Shown one piece after another: positions 1 through 10,120 of a stretch of DNA of 43,547 nt. Source of the DNA: a bacterium (lineage in GTDB: Bacteria > Auribacterota > UBA3054 > JAAYZF01); the NCBI GenBank assembly GCA_012514975.1, contig JAAYZF010000196.1:1-43547 (forward strand), written 5' to 3'. The notes under the pieces are model-generated. The model saw only the letters and a program-made list of their open reading frames with translations, was not told the origin of the DNA and made no database searches. Each line of letters starts with the position of its first letter. Within the stretch, counting starts at the first letter, position 1. The position numbers and the translations under genes were made by a program.

Positions 1-2
1 CG

Positions 3-1148
3 ATGAACATCATCACCTTTCTCAACAGGAAAACGCTGATCACGGCCGCCGGCGCGCTCGCGCTGCTCGCACTCATCCTCTGGCAGGCGGGCGTCTTCAC
101 CACGGGCCGCATCGCGCCCGGACGGACCGCGCTGGCCCCTGTCGCGGCAACCGGCGCCGCCGCCGTCGTCGAACAGGTGACGCTGCCCGTGACCTACCGC
201 GCGGTCGGCACGGTGAGCAGCCGCACCATGGTGGACATCTCGCCGCGCGTGGTGGCCCGCGTGCTCGAAATGCCTGCACGCTCGGGCGACCGGGTGAAGA
301 AGGGCGACCTGCTCGTCAAACTGGACGATGCCGACCTCTCCGCATCGGTGAACCAGGCGGCCGAGCGCCTCAAGGCCGCCCAGGCGGGCGTCACCGCCTC
401 GGGCGAAAAGGTGCAGCAGGTGCGCGCGGCGTTCGAGCTGGCATCGAGCGACGCCGGCCGCACCCGCCAGCTCGCCGCCTCGGGCGCCGTGTCACAGCAG
501 GCGCTTGATGCCGCCGAATCGGCATACCGCCAGGCTCGTGCCGCGCTCGCCCAGGCGGAACAGCAACAGTCGGCGGCCCAGGCCGATGCGGACGGCGCCG
601 CGCAGGCTCTCCGCCAGGCGCAGGCTGTCCTCGACTACACCACTATCACAAGCCCGATGGACGGCGTTCTCGCTGAGCGGCTGGCCGATCCGGGAGACTT
701 GGCTAGCCCGGGCAACATCCTCCTCCGCTTGTTTGACCCGGCCAGGCTGATGCTTGAAGTCCCCGTGCGCGAAGGCCTGGTCTCGCGCATCAAAATCGGC
801 GAGCAGGTGCCGTTCACCGTCGACGCGCTCGGCAGAACGCTTTACGGCGAACTGCGCGAAACAGTTCCCGCCGTCGACCCGGGCAGCAGGACCTTTATGG
901 TGAGAATCTGCATCGGCGAGGAGCCGGGGCTCATGCCGGGCATGTTCGGCGTGCTCGAACTGCCCATGGGCACACGCACGGCCGTGGTGGTGCCGGAGGA
1001 TGCCGTTGTCCGCGTCGGCCAGCTCGAATACGTGCGTGCGCAACTCGGTGAGCGCACGGCGCGCCTGCTCGTCCGCACCATTCCCGCGGGCGCCGGCCGG
1101 CGTGAGGTTGTCACCGGCGCCTCTCCTGGGATGACGATCTACCGCTGA
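3..1148 (+). CDS. HlyD/RND-type efflux periplasmic adaptor (membrane fusion protein)
   Basis: N-terminal TM segment, lipoyl/barrel-sandwich motif (VVARVLEMPARSGDRVKKGDLLVKLDD), Ala/Gln-rich coiled-coil hairpin, 'TTITSPMDGVLAERLADPGDLASPG' second half-lipoyl motif. Confidence 0.85.
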   Translation: MNIITFLNRKTLITAAGALALLALILWQAGVFTTGRIAPGRTALAPVAATGAAAVVEQVTLPVTYRAVGTVSSRTMVDISPRVVARVLEMPARSGDRVKKGDLLVKLDDADLSASVNQAAERLKAAQAGVTASGEKVQQVRAAFELASSDAGRTRQLAASGAVSQQALDAAESAYRQARAALAQAEQQQSAAQADADGAAQALRQAQAVLDYTTITSPMDGVLAERLADPGDLASPGNILLRLFDPARLMLEVPVREGLVSRIKIGEQVPFTVDALGRTLYGELRETVPAVDPGSRTFMVRICIGEEPGLMPGMFGVLELPMGTRTAVVVPEDAVVRVGQLEYVRAQLGERTARLLVRTIPAGAGRREVVTGASPGMTIYR

Positions 1149-1233
1149 CGGGCGTTGCTCCATGGCGCGGCCCCGTCGCCGCCGCCGCCCCGGCGGCTTC
1201 CCTCCATGCCTGCGGCACCGCGTGCCAGCCTGT

Positions 1234-1262
1234 TTGCTTCACGCCGTTGATTATGGTAAGAT
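1234..1262 (+). promoter_or_regulatory. Putative promoter of SUMF1-fold gene
   Basis: TTGCTT 1234-1239, 17-nt spacer, TGG-TAAGAT (-10 at 1257-1262). Confidence 0.45.
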
Positions 1263-1338
1263 GGGTATGTCGCCGCACCACCCCATCAGCGCCACGGCAC
1301 CTGCCTGCGCCGATGGCCACCTTCACAAGGAGGACCGC

Positions 1339-2667
1339 ATGAACATCCGCATCCGCACTATGGCGTTCACGGCCGCCGTACTGGCAACGTGCATCCTGCA
1401 TGCCGGCATCTCCACGCCCGTCTGGCCGCAGACACGGAAGGGCAAGTCCAAGCTCAAACTGGCAGAGGTGCCGATGACGCCGCCGCTGGTCGCCGAGCTC
1501 GCCTACACGAATCTCCTGTCGATTATGCAGTCAAACGTCCTGCTGGGCGTGTCGGCCGGCCCATTCTCCCTTGAGCCGAAGGTGAAGCGGAAGACGGGCG
1601 AGATCAAGATGTGGAGCTACAGCGAGAAAGACCGGGCCACGAAGTTCAAGGTGAAGATCAAAGTGCTCGCCAAGAACGGGAAGTTCAAGATGAAGATCAG
1701 CCAGGCGCTGCCCGAGAGCGTTGTTGTCTGCGCGCCAGGCAAGGCAGCGGTCGTGAATGAGCTCGCCACCATCGCGGGCGGCGTGTTTCTCATGGGCGCG
1801 TCAAACCAGTACTACTCCCCGAGCAGCCCTGAGAACATCGTGCACCAGGTCAATGTCAGCGCCTTTATGATCGAGAAATGCGAAGTGTCGAACGGCCGGA
1901 TGTGCCAGGTGCTCCAATGGGCGTACGACCACGGGCTGCTCAACGCATCGGCAACGTCGCTCCAGAACAGCGAAGGCACGCCGCAGACGCTGATCAATCT
2001 TGCCAACTATGCGTGCGACATCACGTTCGCCAACGGCGTGTTCCTGGTGAAGAACGGGCGCGAGGGGTTCCCGTGCTCCGTCGCCACCTGGTACGGCGCG
2101 CTGGCGTACTGCAATTACAGGAGCGATATCGAGGGATTCACCCGCTGCATCGATTTCACCACGTGGAGCTGTGACGTGGCCCGCACGGGATACCGCCTTC
2201 CCACCGAGGCGGAATGGGAAAAGGCGGCGCGCGGCGGCCTCGTCGCACAGTGGTACCCATGGCCCGGCGCCGGCGGGGTGTGCACCGATCACATCGACGG
2301 CAGCAAGGCCGACTATTATCTCAGCGGCGGCACATTCCACAGCGATCTTGCCGTGTGCGGCTATTACAACGGCGGCCAGCTCCCCCCTGGCGGCGACATG
2401 GCCAACGGCTACGGCCTCTACGACATGGCCGGCAATGCGCAGGAATGGTGCTGGGACTGGTACAAGCAGGATTTCTACAAGGATGCTGCCGCCACGGCGC
2501 CCGACACGATGGGCCCGGTGCAGGACGGCGCCCTGTTCTACAAGGTCGTCCGCGGCGGCGGATGGGGCATGCAGTCGCATGCCCTGCGCTGCGCCGCGCG
2601 CGATGACGCGTTGCCGACGGACAGCGCGTACCGCGGCATCGGCTTTCGCTGCGTCCGCAGGCCGTGA
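1339..2667 (+). CDS. SUMF1/formylglycine-generating-enzyme-fold protein, secreted
   Basis: SD AAGGAGG before ATG 1339, signal-peptide-like N-terminus, 'GGVFLMGASNQ', 'YRLPTEAEWEKAARGG', 'GLYDMAGNAQEWCWDWY', 'VVRGGGWG', 'GFRCVR' typical of the FGE-sulfatase fold. ORF track starts upstream at 1162; 1339 preferred. Confidence 0.85.
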   Translation: MNIRIRTMAFTAAVLATCILHAGISTPVWPQTRKGKSKLKLAEVPMTPPLVAELAYTNLLSIMQSNVLLGVSAGPFSLEPKVKRKTGEIKMWSYSEKDRATKFKVKIKVLAKNGKFKMKISQALPESVVVCAPGKAAVVNELATIAGGVFLMGASNQYYSPSSPENIVHQVNVSAFMIEKCEVSNGRMCQVLQWAYDHGLLNASATSLQNSEGTPQTLINLANYACDITFANGVFLVKNGREGFPCSVATWYGALAYCNYRSDIEGFTRCIDFTTWSCDVARTGYRLPTEAEWEKAARGGLVAQWYPWPGAGGVCTDHIDGSKADYYLSGGTFHSDLAVCGYYNGGQLPPGGDMANGYGLYDMAGNAQEWCWDWYKQDFYKDAAATAPDTMGPVQDGALFYKVVRGGGWGMQSHALRCAARDDALPTDSAYRGIGFRCVRRP

Positions 2668-2713
2668 GGCAGGATCGGCCACACTGGTCGCCGGAGCCGG
2701 CGCATCGGCCAGC

Positions 2714-4160
<1,447 letters not shown>

Positions 4161-4230
4161 CACCGCACGCGGCCCGCCGCACTGCCGCGCCGGAATACCT
4201 GCCATAACCTGTGTATGACTGAGGTGTGCC

Positions 4231-5166
4231 ATGGCCATCTGCAACAGCATCATCGACACCGTGGGCGACACGCCCCTCGTGCGTCTCAACCGCCTGGCTG
4301 CCGGCCTCGGCGCCACCGTTGCCGTGAAACTGGAGTCCAACAATCCCCTCGGCAGCGTGAAAGACCGCATCGGCGTTGCCATGATCGATGCCGCGGAGAA
4401 ACAGGGCCTGCTCAAGCCCGGCGGCACGATCATCGAGCCCACAAGCGGCAACACCGGCATCGCGCTCGCCTTCGTCGCCGCGGCGCGCGGCTACAACCTC
4501 ATCCTCACCATGCCCGAGACCATGAGCGTCGAGCGGCGCAAACTGCTCAGGTTCTTCGGCGCCGAGCTCGTGCTCACGCCCGGCGAGAAGGGCATGCGCG
4601 GCGCTGTGGACAAGGCCGAGGAGATTCTTGCCGCCACACCGGGCGCCTTCATGCCGCAGCAGTTCAAGAACCCGGCCAACCCGGACATCCATCGCAGGAC
4701 CACGGCCGAGGAAATCTGGCGCGACACCGACGGCAAGGTTGATATCATCGTGGCCGGCGTCGGCACGGGCGGCACATTGACAGGCATCGCCGGCGCGCTG
4801 AAGAAGCGCAAGGCGTCGTTCAAGGCCATCGCGGTTGAGCCCGCCGATTCCGCCGTCCTGTCGGGCGGCGCCGCGGCGCCCCACAAGATTCAGGGCCTCG
4901 GCGCCGGGTTCGTGCCTGATGTGCTCCAGCGCGACCTTGTCGACGAGGTGATCACCGTGAAGCACGAGGACGCCGGCGAGACGGCGCGGCAGCTTGCACG
5001 GCAGGAGGGCATCCTCGCCGGCATCTCCGCGGGCGCGAACGTATGGGCCGCGCTCCAGGTGGCCGGGCGGCCGGAGAACGCGGGGAAGCTGGTCGTCACG
5101 GTCATCTGCGATACCGGCGAGCGCTACCTGTCGACATGGCTGTTCCAGGACGCGTCGGTGGAGTGA
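4231..5166 (+). CDS. cysK: Cysteine synthase (O-acetylserine sulfhydrylase)
   Basis: '[10 protein letters not shown]', '[20 protein letters not shown]', '[20 protein letters not shown]', '[12 protein letters not shown]', '[12 protein letters not shown]'. Confidence 0.95.
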   Translation: MAICNSIIDTVGDTPLVRLNRLAAGLGATVAVKLESNNPLGSVKDRIGVAMIDAAEKQGLLKPGGTIIEPTSGNTGIALAFVAAARGYNLILTMPETMSVERRKLLRFFGAELVLTPGEKGMRGAVDKAEEILAATPGAFMPQQFKNPANPDIHRRTTAEEIWRDTDGKVDIIVAGVGTGGTLTGIAGALKKRKASFKAIAVEPADSAVLSGGAAAPHKIQGLGAGFVPDVLQRDLVDEVITVKHEDAGETARQLARQEGILAGISAGANVWAALQVAGRPENAGKLVVTVICDTGERYLSTWLFQDASVE

Positions 5167-5179
5167 GGCGAGGGGGGGC

Positions 5180-5208
5180 TTGACGCGGCGCGAATAATCA
5201 GGTATACT
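5180..5208 (+). promoter_or_regulatory. Promoter upstream of two hairpins, downstream of cysK
   Basis: TTGACG 5180-5185, 17-nt spacer, TATACT 5203-5208. Confidence 0.6.
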
Positions 5209-5228
5209 AGTACCAGAATAAGGGATAA

Positions 5229-5279
5229 GGGGCGCCCGGAGCGCCCCGCCGGTCATCCACGCAGGGGCGCAGCCCCTGC
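5229..5279. repeat. Two tight GC hairpins (cysK terminator or small-RNA/leader element)
   Basis: GGGGCGC-CCGGA-GCGCCCC (5229-5247) and GCAGGGGC-GCA-GCCCCTGC (5261-5279). Confidence 0.7.
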
Positions 5280-5299
5280 TCCGCGGCGGCAGGCGAGTC

Positions 5300-5328
5300 T
5301 TGACAGGCGCGGGCGAATGCGCTATAAT
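5300..5328 (+). promoter_or_regulatory. Promoter of rubredoxin gene
   Basis: TTGACA 5300-5305, 17-nt spacer, TATAAT 5323-5328 (consensus). Confidence 0.75.
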
Positions 5329-5375
5329 GCCCGCGGTTTCAGTACGTGGTTAACCAGGAAGTGAGGAGTCCTGTC

Positions 5376-5534
5376 ATGAAAAAATACGTCTGCCAGGTGT
5401 GCGGCTACGTCTATGATCCCGAAGTCGGCGACCCGGACAGCGGTATCGAGCCGGGCACCAGCTTCGAAGACCTGCCCGAAGAATGGGTATGCCCGGGATG
5501 CGGCGTGAACAAGGACATGTTCTCGCCCGAGTAG
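5376..5534 (+). CDS. Rubredoxin
   Basis: 52 aa '[52 protein letters not shown]' with two CxxC(G) knuckles. Confidence 0.97.
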   Translation: MKKYVCQVCGYVYDPEVGDPDSGIEPGTSFEDLPEEWVCPGCGVNKDMFSPE

Positions 5535-5585
5535 CGCACCCGGCGGCGCTGCGCCGGCGCAACGCCGCACACTGATCGTCAACCA

Positions 5586-5620
5586 ACGCAGCCGCGGGGT
5601 TTCCCGGCTGCGTTTTGTTT
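5586..5620 (+). terminator. Rho-independent terminator after rubredoxin
   Basis: AACGCAGCCG...CGGCTGCGTT stem followed by TTGTTT. Confidence 0.8.
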
Positions 5621-5637
5621 CAACAACGGTGGCTCGC

Positions 5638-7269
5638 ATGTCCAACGAGCAGCGCTTCAGAGGCATTCCCGTCAGCGGCGGCGTCGCCGTCGCGCGCGCC
5701 TGCCTGCTCAACGAGTACCGTCACAGCGACGCCGAGCCCCGCGCCATCGCCCGCGAGGAGATTCCGCGCGAGCAGCAACGCCTCCACACCGCTCTGGATC
5801 GCGTGGCCCAGCGGCTCGGGCAGGTGAAGGAGCAGGTGGCCGCACGCCTCGGCACGGCCGAAGCCGAAATATTCGTCGCGCAGAAACTGATCGTCGAGGA
5901 CGTCAGTCTCCGTACCGCCATGGACGAAATCATCGCGCGCGAAGCATGCAACGCCGAGGCGGCCGCGGCATCGGCGCTCGATGCGTTCGAACGGCGCCTG
6001 CGTGCCGTCGAGGACGAGTACCTCAGCGCGCGCGCCTCGGACATCACCGAGATCAAACGCTGCGTGCTTGACGCGCTCGGCAGCATGAACCCGCTGCTGC
6101 GCTGTGAGGGGCAAGATTCCTGCGAGCATGGGCGCAATCGCGTCGTCGTCGCCCTCGAATTGACGCCCGCCATGACCCTCGAGCTCGATGCGGAGCAGGC
6201 CCGTGCGTTCGTCACCGAGCGGGGCGGCAGAACGTCCCACGCGGCCATCCTTGCCCGCGCGCTTGGCATCCCGGCCGTCACCGGCATTCCGCGCGTGCAT
6301 GAGCAGATTCCGTGCGGCACCACCGTCCTCGTCAACGGCGATACCGGCGAGGTCGTTACATCCCCGTCCGCCAACACGCTCGCCCGCCATCCGGTGACCA
6401 GCCGCGCCCGCACCGTCACCGCCGGTGACGAGCCGGTCGAGAGCTTTGCCGTGATGGCGAACATCAACCTGAGCAGCGACGCCGGAGCCGCGCTCGAAGT
6501 GAAGGCTGAAGGCATCGGCCTCTACCGCACCGAGTTCGAATGCATTGCGGCGGGCCGGCTGCTTACCGAGGACGAGCAGTACGAGCGTTACGCCGCCGTG
6601 CTCGCGCACATGAAGGGCCGGCCGGTCTACTTCAGGCTGCTCGATGTGGGCGGGGACAAGCGCGCCCCGTTCCTCGACCTGCCGCCGGAGGAGAACCCGT
6701 ACCTCGGGTGCCGCGGCGCGCGCTTCCTGCTCGCGCGGCCGGATGTCCTCGCGCCGCAGGCCCGCGCGCTTGTCCGCGCATCGCGGCACGGCGTCGTCAA
6801 CGTCATCCATCCGATGATCGTCGATTTCGACCAGTTCATCGCGCTCAAAAACCTCTTTTCCGAATCAGCAAGCGGACTGCAAGGCGGCACCGTCCGCCAT
6901 GGCATCATGTTCGAAGTGCCGTCTGCCTGCCTTCAGGCTGCCGCGCTCCTCGAGGAGGCGGACTTCGCGACCATCGGCAGCAACGACCTGATCCAGTACC
7001 TGTTCGTCGTCGATCGGGACAACGAAGCGGTGGCGCGCGATTACACGCCCGACAGGCCGGTGTTCTGGGACGTGCTCAGAGCCCTGGCCGACGCGGCGCG
7101 CGCGGCGGGCAAGCCGCTGTCGCTCTGCGGCGAGATCGGCGGGGATCCGCGCTATATAAGCAGATTGATGGACCTCGGGATCACCAGCGTCAGCGCGAGC
7201 GTGCGCCTTGTCGCACGGGTGCGCACGGCCGCGCGGAACTACCGTGCGGGCAACAACTACACAATCTGA
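5638..7269 (+). CDS. ptsI: Phosphoenolpyruvate-protein phosphotransferase (PTS enzyme I)
   Basis: 'GGRTSHAAILARALGIPAVTG' phospho-His motif, 'GIGLYRTEFE', 'GGDKRAPFL', 'GIMFEVPSACL', 'IGSNDLIQYLFVVDR', 'LCGEIGGDP'. GTG 5629 is an alternative start. Confidence 0.9.
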   Translation: MSNEQRFRGIPVSGGVAVARACLLNEYRHSDAEPRAIAREEIPREQQRLHTALDRVAQRLGQVKEQVAARLGTAEAEIFVAQKLIVEDVSLRTAMDEIIAREACNAEAAAASALDAFERRLRAVEDEYLSARASDITEIKRCVLDALGSMNPLLRCEGQDSCEHGRNRVVVALELTPAMTLELDAEQARAFVTERGGRTSHAAILARALGIPAVTGIPRVHEQIPCGTTVLVNGDTGEVVTSPSANTLARHPVTSRARTVTAGDEPVESFAVMANINLSSDAGAALEVKAEGIGLYRTEFECIAAGRLLTEDEQYERYAAVLAHMKGRPVYFRLLDVGGDKRAPFLDLPPEENPYLGCRGARFLLARPDVLAPQARALVRASRHGVVNVIHPMIVDFDQFIALKNLFSESASGLQGGTVRHGIMFEVPSACLQAAALLEEADFATIGSNDLIQYLFVVDRDNEAVARDYTPDRPVFWDVLRALADAARAAGKPLSLCGEIGGDPRYISRLMDLGITSVSASVRLVARVRTAARNYRAGNNYTI

Positions 7270-7334
7270 CCGCCGCACCGCCCGCGGCGGCCCGCGGGCG
7301 CGGAGCGGCTAACCACCTGCTGAGGGAGACACCC

Positions 7335-7853
7335 ATGAGTGCAACAACCGAACGCGTCACATTCAAAGGCAGTCCGCTTACCCTGGCGGGCACCCTCGTC
7401 TCCGTGGGGGACACGGCGCCCGGGTTCTCGGCGCTTGCCAACGATCTCTCCCCGGTGACCCTGGCGGCGCTTGCGGGAAAGGTCGCCGTCGTCTTCTCGG
7501 TGCCGTCGCTCGACACGGCCGTCTGCGACGTCGAGACGCGGCGTTTCAACCAGGAGGCCGTGAAGCTGAGCCCGGCAGTCGAGGTGTGGTGCATCAGCAT
7601 GGACCTGCCGTTCGCCCAGGCGCGCTGGTGCGGCGCGTCAGGCGTCGAGCGCGTCAGGACGGCGTCCGACCATCGCGATGCGTCGTTCGGCCTGGCCTAC
7701 GGCGTGCTCGTCAAGGAGCTCCGCCTGCTCGCCCGCGCGGTGTTTGTGATCGACAAGGCCGGGAAGGTCGCCTACAAGCAGCTCGTGCCGGAGATCACCG
7801 CCGAGCCTGATTACGCGGCCGCTGTACAGGCGGTGACAAAATTGGTATACTAG
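7335..7853 (+). CDS. tpx: Thiol peroxidase (atypical 2-Cys peroxiredoxin)
   Basis: 'VTFKGSPLTLAGTLVSVGDTAPGF', 'PSLDTAVCDVETRRFN', 'SMDLPFAQARWCG', 'LVPEITAEPDY'. Confidence 0.93.
   Translation: MSATTERVTFKGSPLTLAGTLVSVGDTAPGFSALANDLSPVTLAALAGKVAVVFSVPSLDTAVCDVETRRFNQEAVKLSPAVEVWCISMDLPFAQARWCGASGVERVRTASDHRDASFGLAYGVLVKELRLLARAVFVIDKAGKVAYKQLVPEITAEPDYAAAVQAVTKLVY
7823..7851 (+). promoter_or_regulatory. Promoter of ferritin gene (inside tpx 3' end)
   Basis: TGTACA 7823-7828, 17-nt spacer, TGG-TATACT (7846-7851). Confidence 0.55.
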
Positions 7854-7891
7854 CACCGAAATAGCATGTTAACAATTTACAGGGAGGCACC

Positions 7892-8386
7892 ATGCTCAGT
7901 CAAGCGGTTCTCAAGGCGCTCAACGACCAGATCAACTTCGAGCTCTACTCGGGCTACATCTATCTCTCGATGGCTGCGTACTTCGAGACGAAGAACCTCA
8001 AGGGCTGTGCCACCTGGATGCGCGCCCAGGCCAAGGAGGAACATTCCCACGCCATGCGCATCTACGACTTCATCGTCAAGCGCATGGGCGCCGTCAAACT
8101 CGCCGCGATTGCCGGGCCCAAAACCGCATGGGAATCCCCGCTCGCTGCGTTCCAGGACGCGCTCAAGCACGAACAGGCTGTCACCAAACGGATCAACAGT
8201 CTCGTCGCCCTCGCCGGGAAGGAGAACGACACCGCCACAGGCATCTTCCTCCAGTGGTTCGTCACCGAACAGCTCGAGGAGGAGGAGCAGACGGACGAGA
8301 TCGTCCAGAAGCTCAGGATGATCAAGGACTCGGCCAACGGGCTGTTCATGATCGACCATGCGCTCGGCAAGCGCACGGAAGGCTGA
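7892..8386 (+). CDS. Ferritin (FtnA-like)
   Basis: 'ALNDQINFELYSGYIYLSMAAYFE', 'EEHSHAMRIYDFI', 'FLQWFVTEQLEEEEQ' diiron ferritin motifs. Confidence 0.94.
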   Translation: MLSQAVLKALNDQINFELYSGYIYLSMAAYFETKNLKGCATWMRAQAKEEHSHAMRIYDFIVKRMGAVKLAAIAGPKTAWESPLAAFQDALKHEQAVTKRINSLVALAGKENDTATGIFLQWFVTEQLEEEEQTDEIVQKLRMIKDSANGLFMIDHALGKRTEG

Positions 8387-8461
8387 TTCCCCGGCGGATG
8401 AGTGACCGCCTGGCTGCACCCGGCGGAACGGCCGGGCCCTTCCATGGCTGCGGCGTTCGTG

Positions 8462-8491
8462 TTGTCTATCCGGCTCGATAACGGGTATACT
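8462..8491 (+). promoter_or_regulatory. Promoter of zwf (predicted leaderless)
   Basis: TTGTCT 8462-8467, 18-nt spacer, TATACT 8486-8491; ATG starts 8498. Confidence 0.55.
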
Positions 8492-8497
8492 AGTGGC

Positions 8498-10120
8498 ATG
8501 GCGGCAGTCCCGTACATCACCGTCTCGGACAACCTGTGCATCGAGCAGGTGCCTGATGCATGCGGCCTTGTCGTCTTCGGCGCGACCGGCGACCTGACGC
8601 ACCGGAAGCTTCTTCCCTCGCTCTTCGGCCTGCAGTGCAAGAGGCTCCTGCCGGCGCAGTTCTTCCTCCTGGGCTGTGGGCGTACGGCATTGTCGGACGA
8701 GTCGTTCCGTGCGTCCGTGCGTGACACGCTTCGCGCCCTCCCGGAGAACGATGAGGGCATGGTCGCCTCCTTTTGCGCGCGATGCTGGTACCAGCAGGGG
8801 GTCTATGACTCGCCGGCGCTGTATGCGGCGCTGCGCGACCGCATGCGCGGGCTTCACGCCGCGAACGGCACGCACGGCAACACCGTGTTCTACCTCTCCA
8901 CGCCCCCGTCCGTCTATGGCGCCATCGTCGCCCGCCTCGGCGCCGCGCGCCTTGCAGCGGAGCACGAGGACGGCAACGGCTGGATGCGCGTCATCGTCGA
9001 GAAGCCGCACGGAAGAGACCTTGCCACCGCGCGCGAGCTTGCACGCGCCCTGCGCGTGGCGCTCGCCGAGACGCAGATATACCGCATTGACCACTACCTC
9101 GGCAAGGAGACCGTCCAGAACATCCTGATCTTCCGGTTCGCCAATGCGGTCTTCGAGCCGCTGTGGAACCGTCAGTACATTGACAACGTACAGATCACCG
9201 CCGCCGAATGCATGGGTGTCGAGCACCGCGCGGGGTACTTCGAGCAGGCGGGCATGCTGCGCGACTTCTTCCAGAATCACCTGCTGCAGATGCTTGCGCT
9301 GGTGGCGATGGAGCCGCCCGCCTCGTCGGAGGCGCCGCGCATGCACGACGGCAAGGCGCAGTTGCTGCGTTCGCTCCGCCCGTTCGATCCGGCGACCCTC
9401 GAGCAGCAGATCATACGCGGCCAGTACGCGGCGGGCACGGTCAGGAACATGACGGCGCCGGGCTACCGGGACGAGCCCGGCGTGGCGGGGTCGTCGATCG
9501 TGGAGACGTACGTCGCCGCCCGGCTGTTCATCGACAACTGGCGGTGGCAGGGGGTGCCGTTCTACCTGCGCGCGGGCAAGCGCCTCCCGCGACGGTGCAG
9601 CGAGATCGCCGTCACGTTCAAGCACGTGCCGCATTCCGTGTTCCAGCCGCTGCAGCCTGAGAATCTCGCGCCCAACGCGCTCGTGTTCAACGTCCAGCCC
9701 GACGAGGGCATCGCCCTGTCGATCCAGGCGAAGCATCCGGGCCCGCGGCTGTGCATGAGCACGCTCACCATGAATTTCAGCTATCGTTCCGTGTTCCATG
9801 CCGACCCGCCGGAGGCATACGAACGCCTTCTGCTGGACTGCATGCTGGGCGACCAGACGCTGTTCATCCGCGAGGACAGCGTCGAGACCACCTGGTCGCT
9901 CCTTCAGCCCGTGCTGGACACATGGCGTGTGTGTTCGGCCGAACACCAGCTCCATTCCTACGCGGCCGGCTCCTGGGGGCCCGATGCGGCTGACGCGTTG
10001 CCGGCGCTCGACGGGCGGCAGTGGCGTGCGCTGTGCGTCGAGCATCCGTGCGAGGAATGCAGACTGACGCGCACCACGGCTCCCGGGTGCAGTGCGATCT
10101 CCAAGGGCAGTGCGCCATGA
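8498..10120 (+). CDS. zwf: Glucose-6-phosphate 1-dehydrogenase
   Basis: '[21 protein letters not shown]', '[15 protein letters not shown]', '[41 protein letters not shown]', 'YLRAGKRL'. Start moved to ATG 8498 from 8402. Confidence 0.95.
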   Translation: MAAVPYITVSDNLCIEQVPDACGLVVFGATGDLTHRKLLPSLFGLQCKRLLPAQFFLLGCGRTALSDESFRASVRDTLRALPENDEGMVASFCARCWYQQGVYDSPALYAALRDRMRGLHAANGTHGNTVFYLSTPPSVYGAIVARLGAARLAAEHEDGNGWMRVIVEKPHGRDLATARELARALRVALAETQIYRIDHYLGKETVQNILIFRFANAVFEPLWNRQYIDNVQITAAECMGVEHRAGYFEQAGMLRDFFQNHLLQMLALVAMEPPASSEAPRMHDGKAQLLRSLRPFDPATLEQQIIRGQYAAGTVRNMTAPGYRDEPGVAGSSIVETYVAARLFIDNWRWQGVPFYLRAGKRLPRRCSEIAVTFKHVPHSVFQPLQPENLAPNALVFNVQPDEGIALSIQAKHPGPRLCMSTLTMNFSYRSVFHADPPEAYERLLLDCMLGDQTLFIREDSVETTWSLLQPVLDTWRVCSAEHQLHSYAAGSWGPDAADALPALDGRQWRALCVEHPCEECRLTRTTAPGCSAISKGSAP

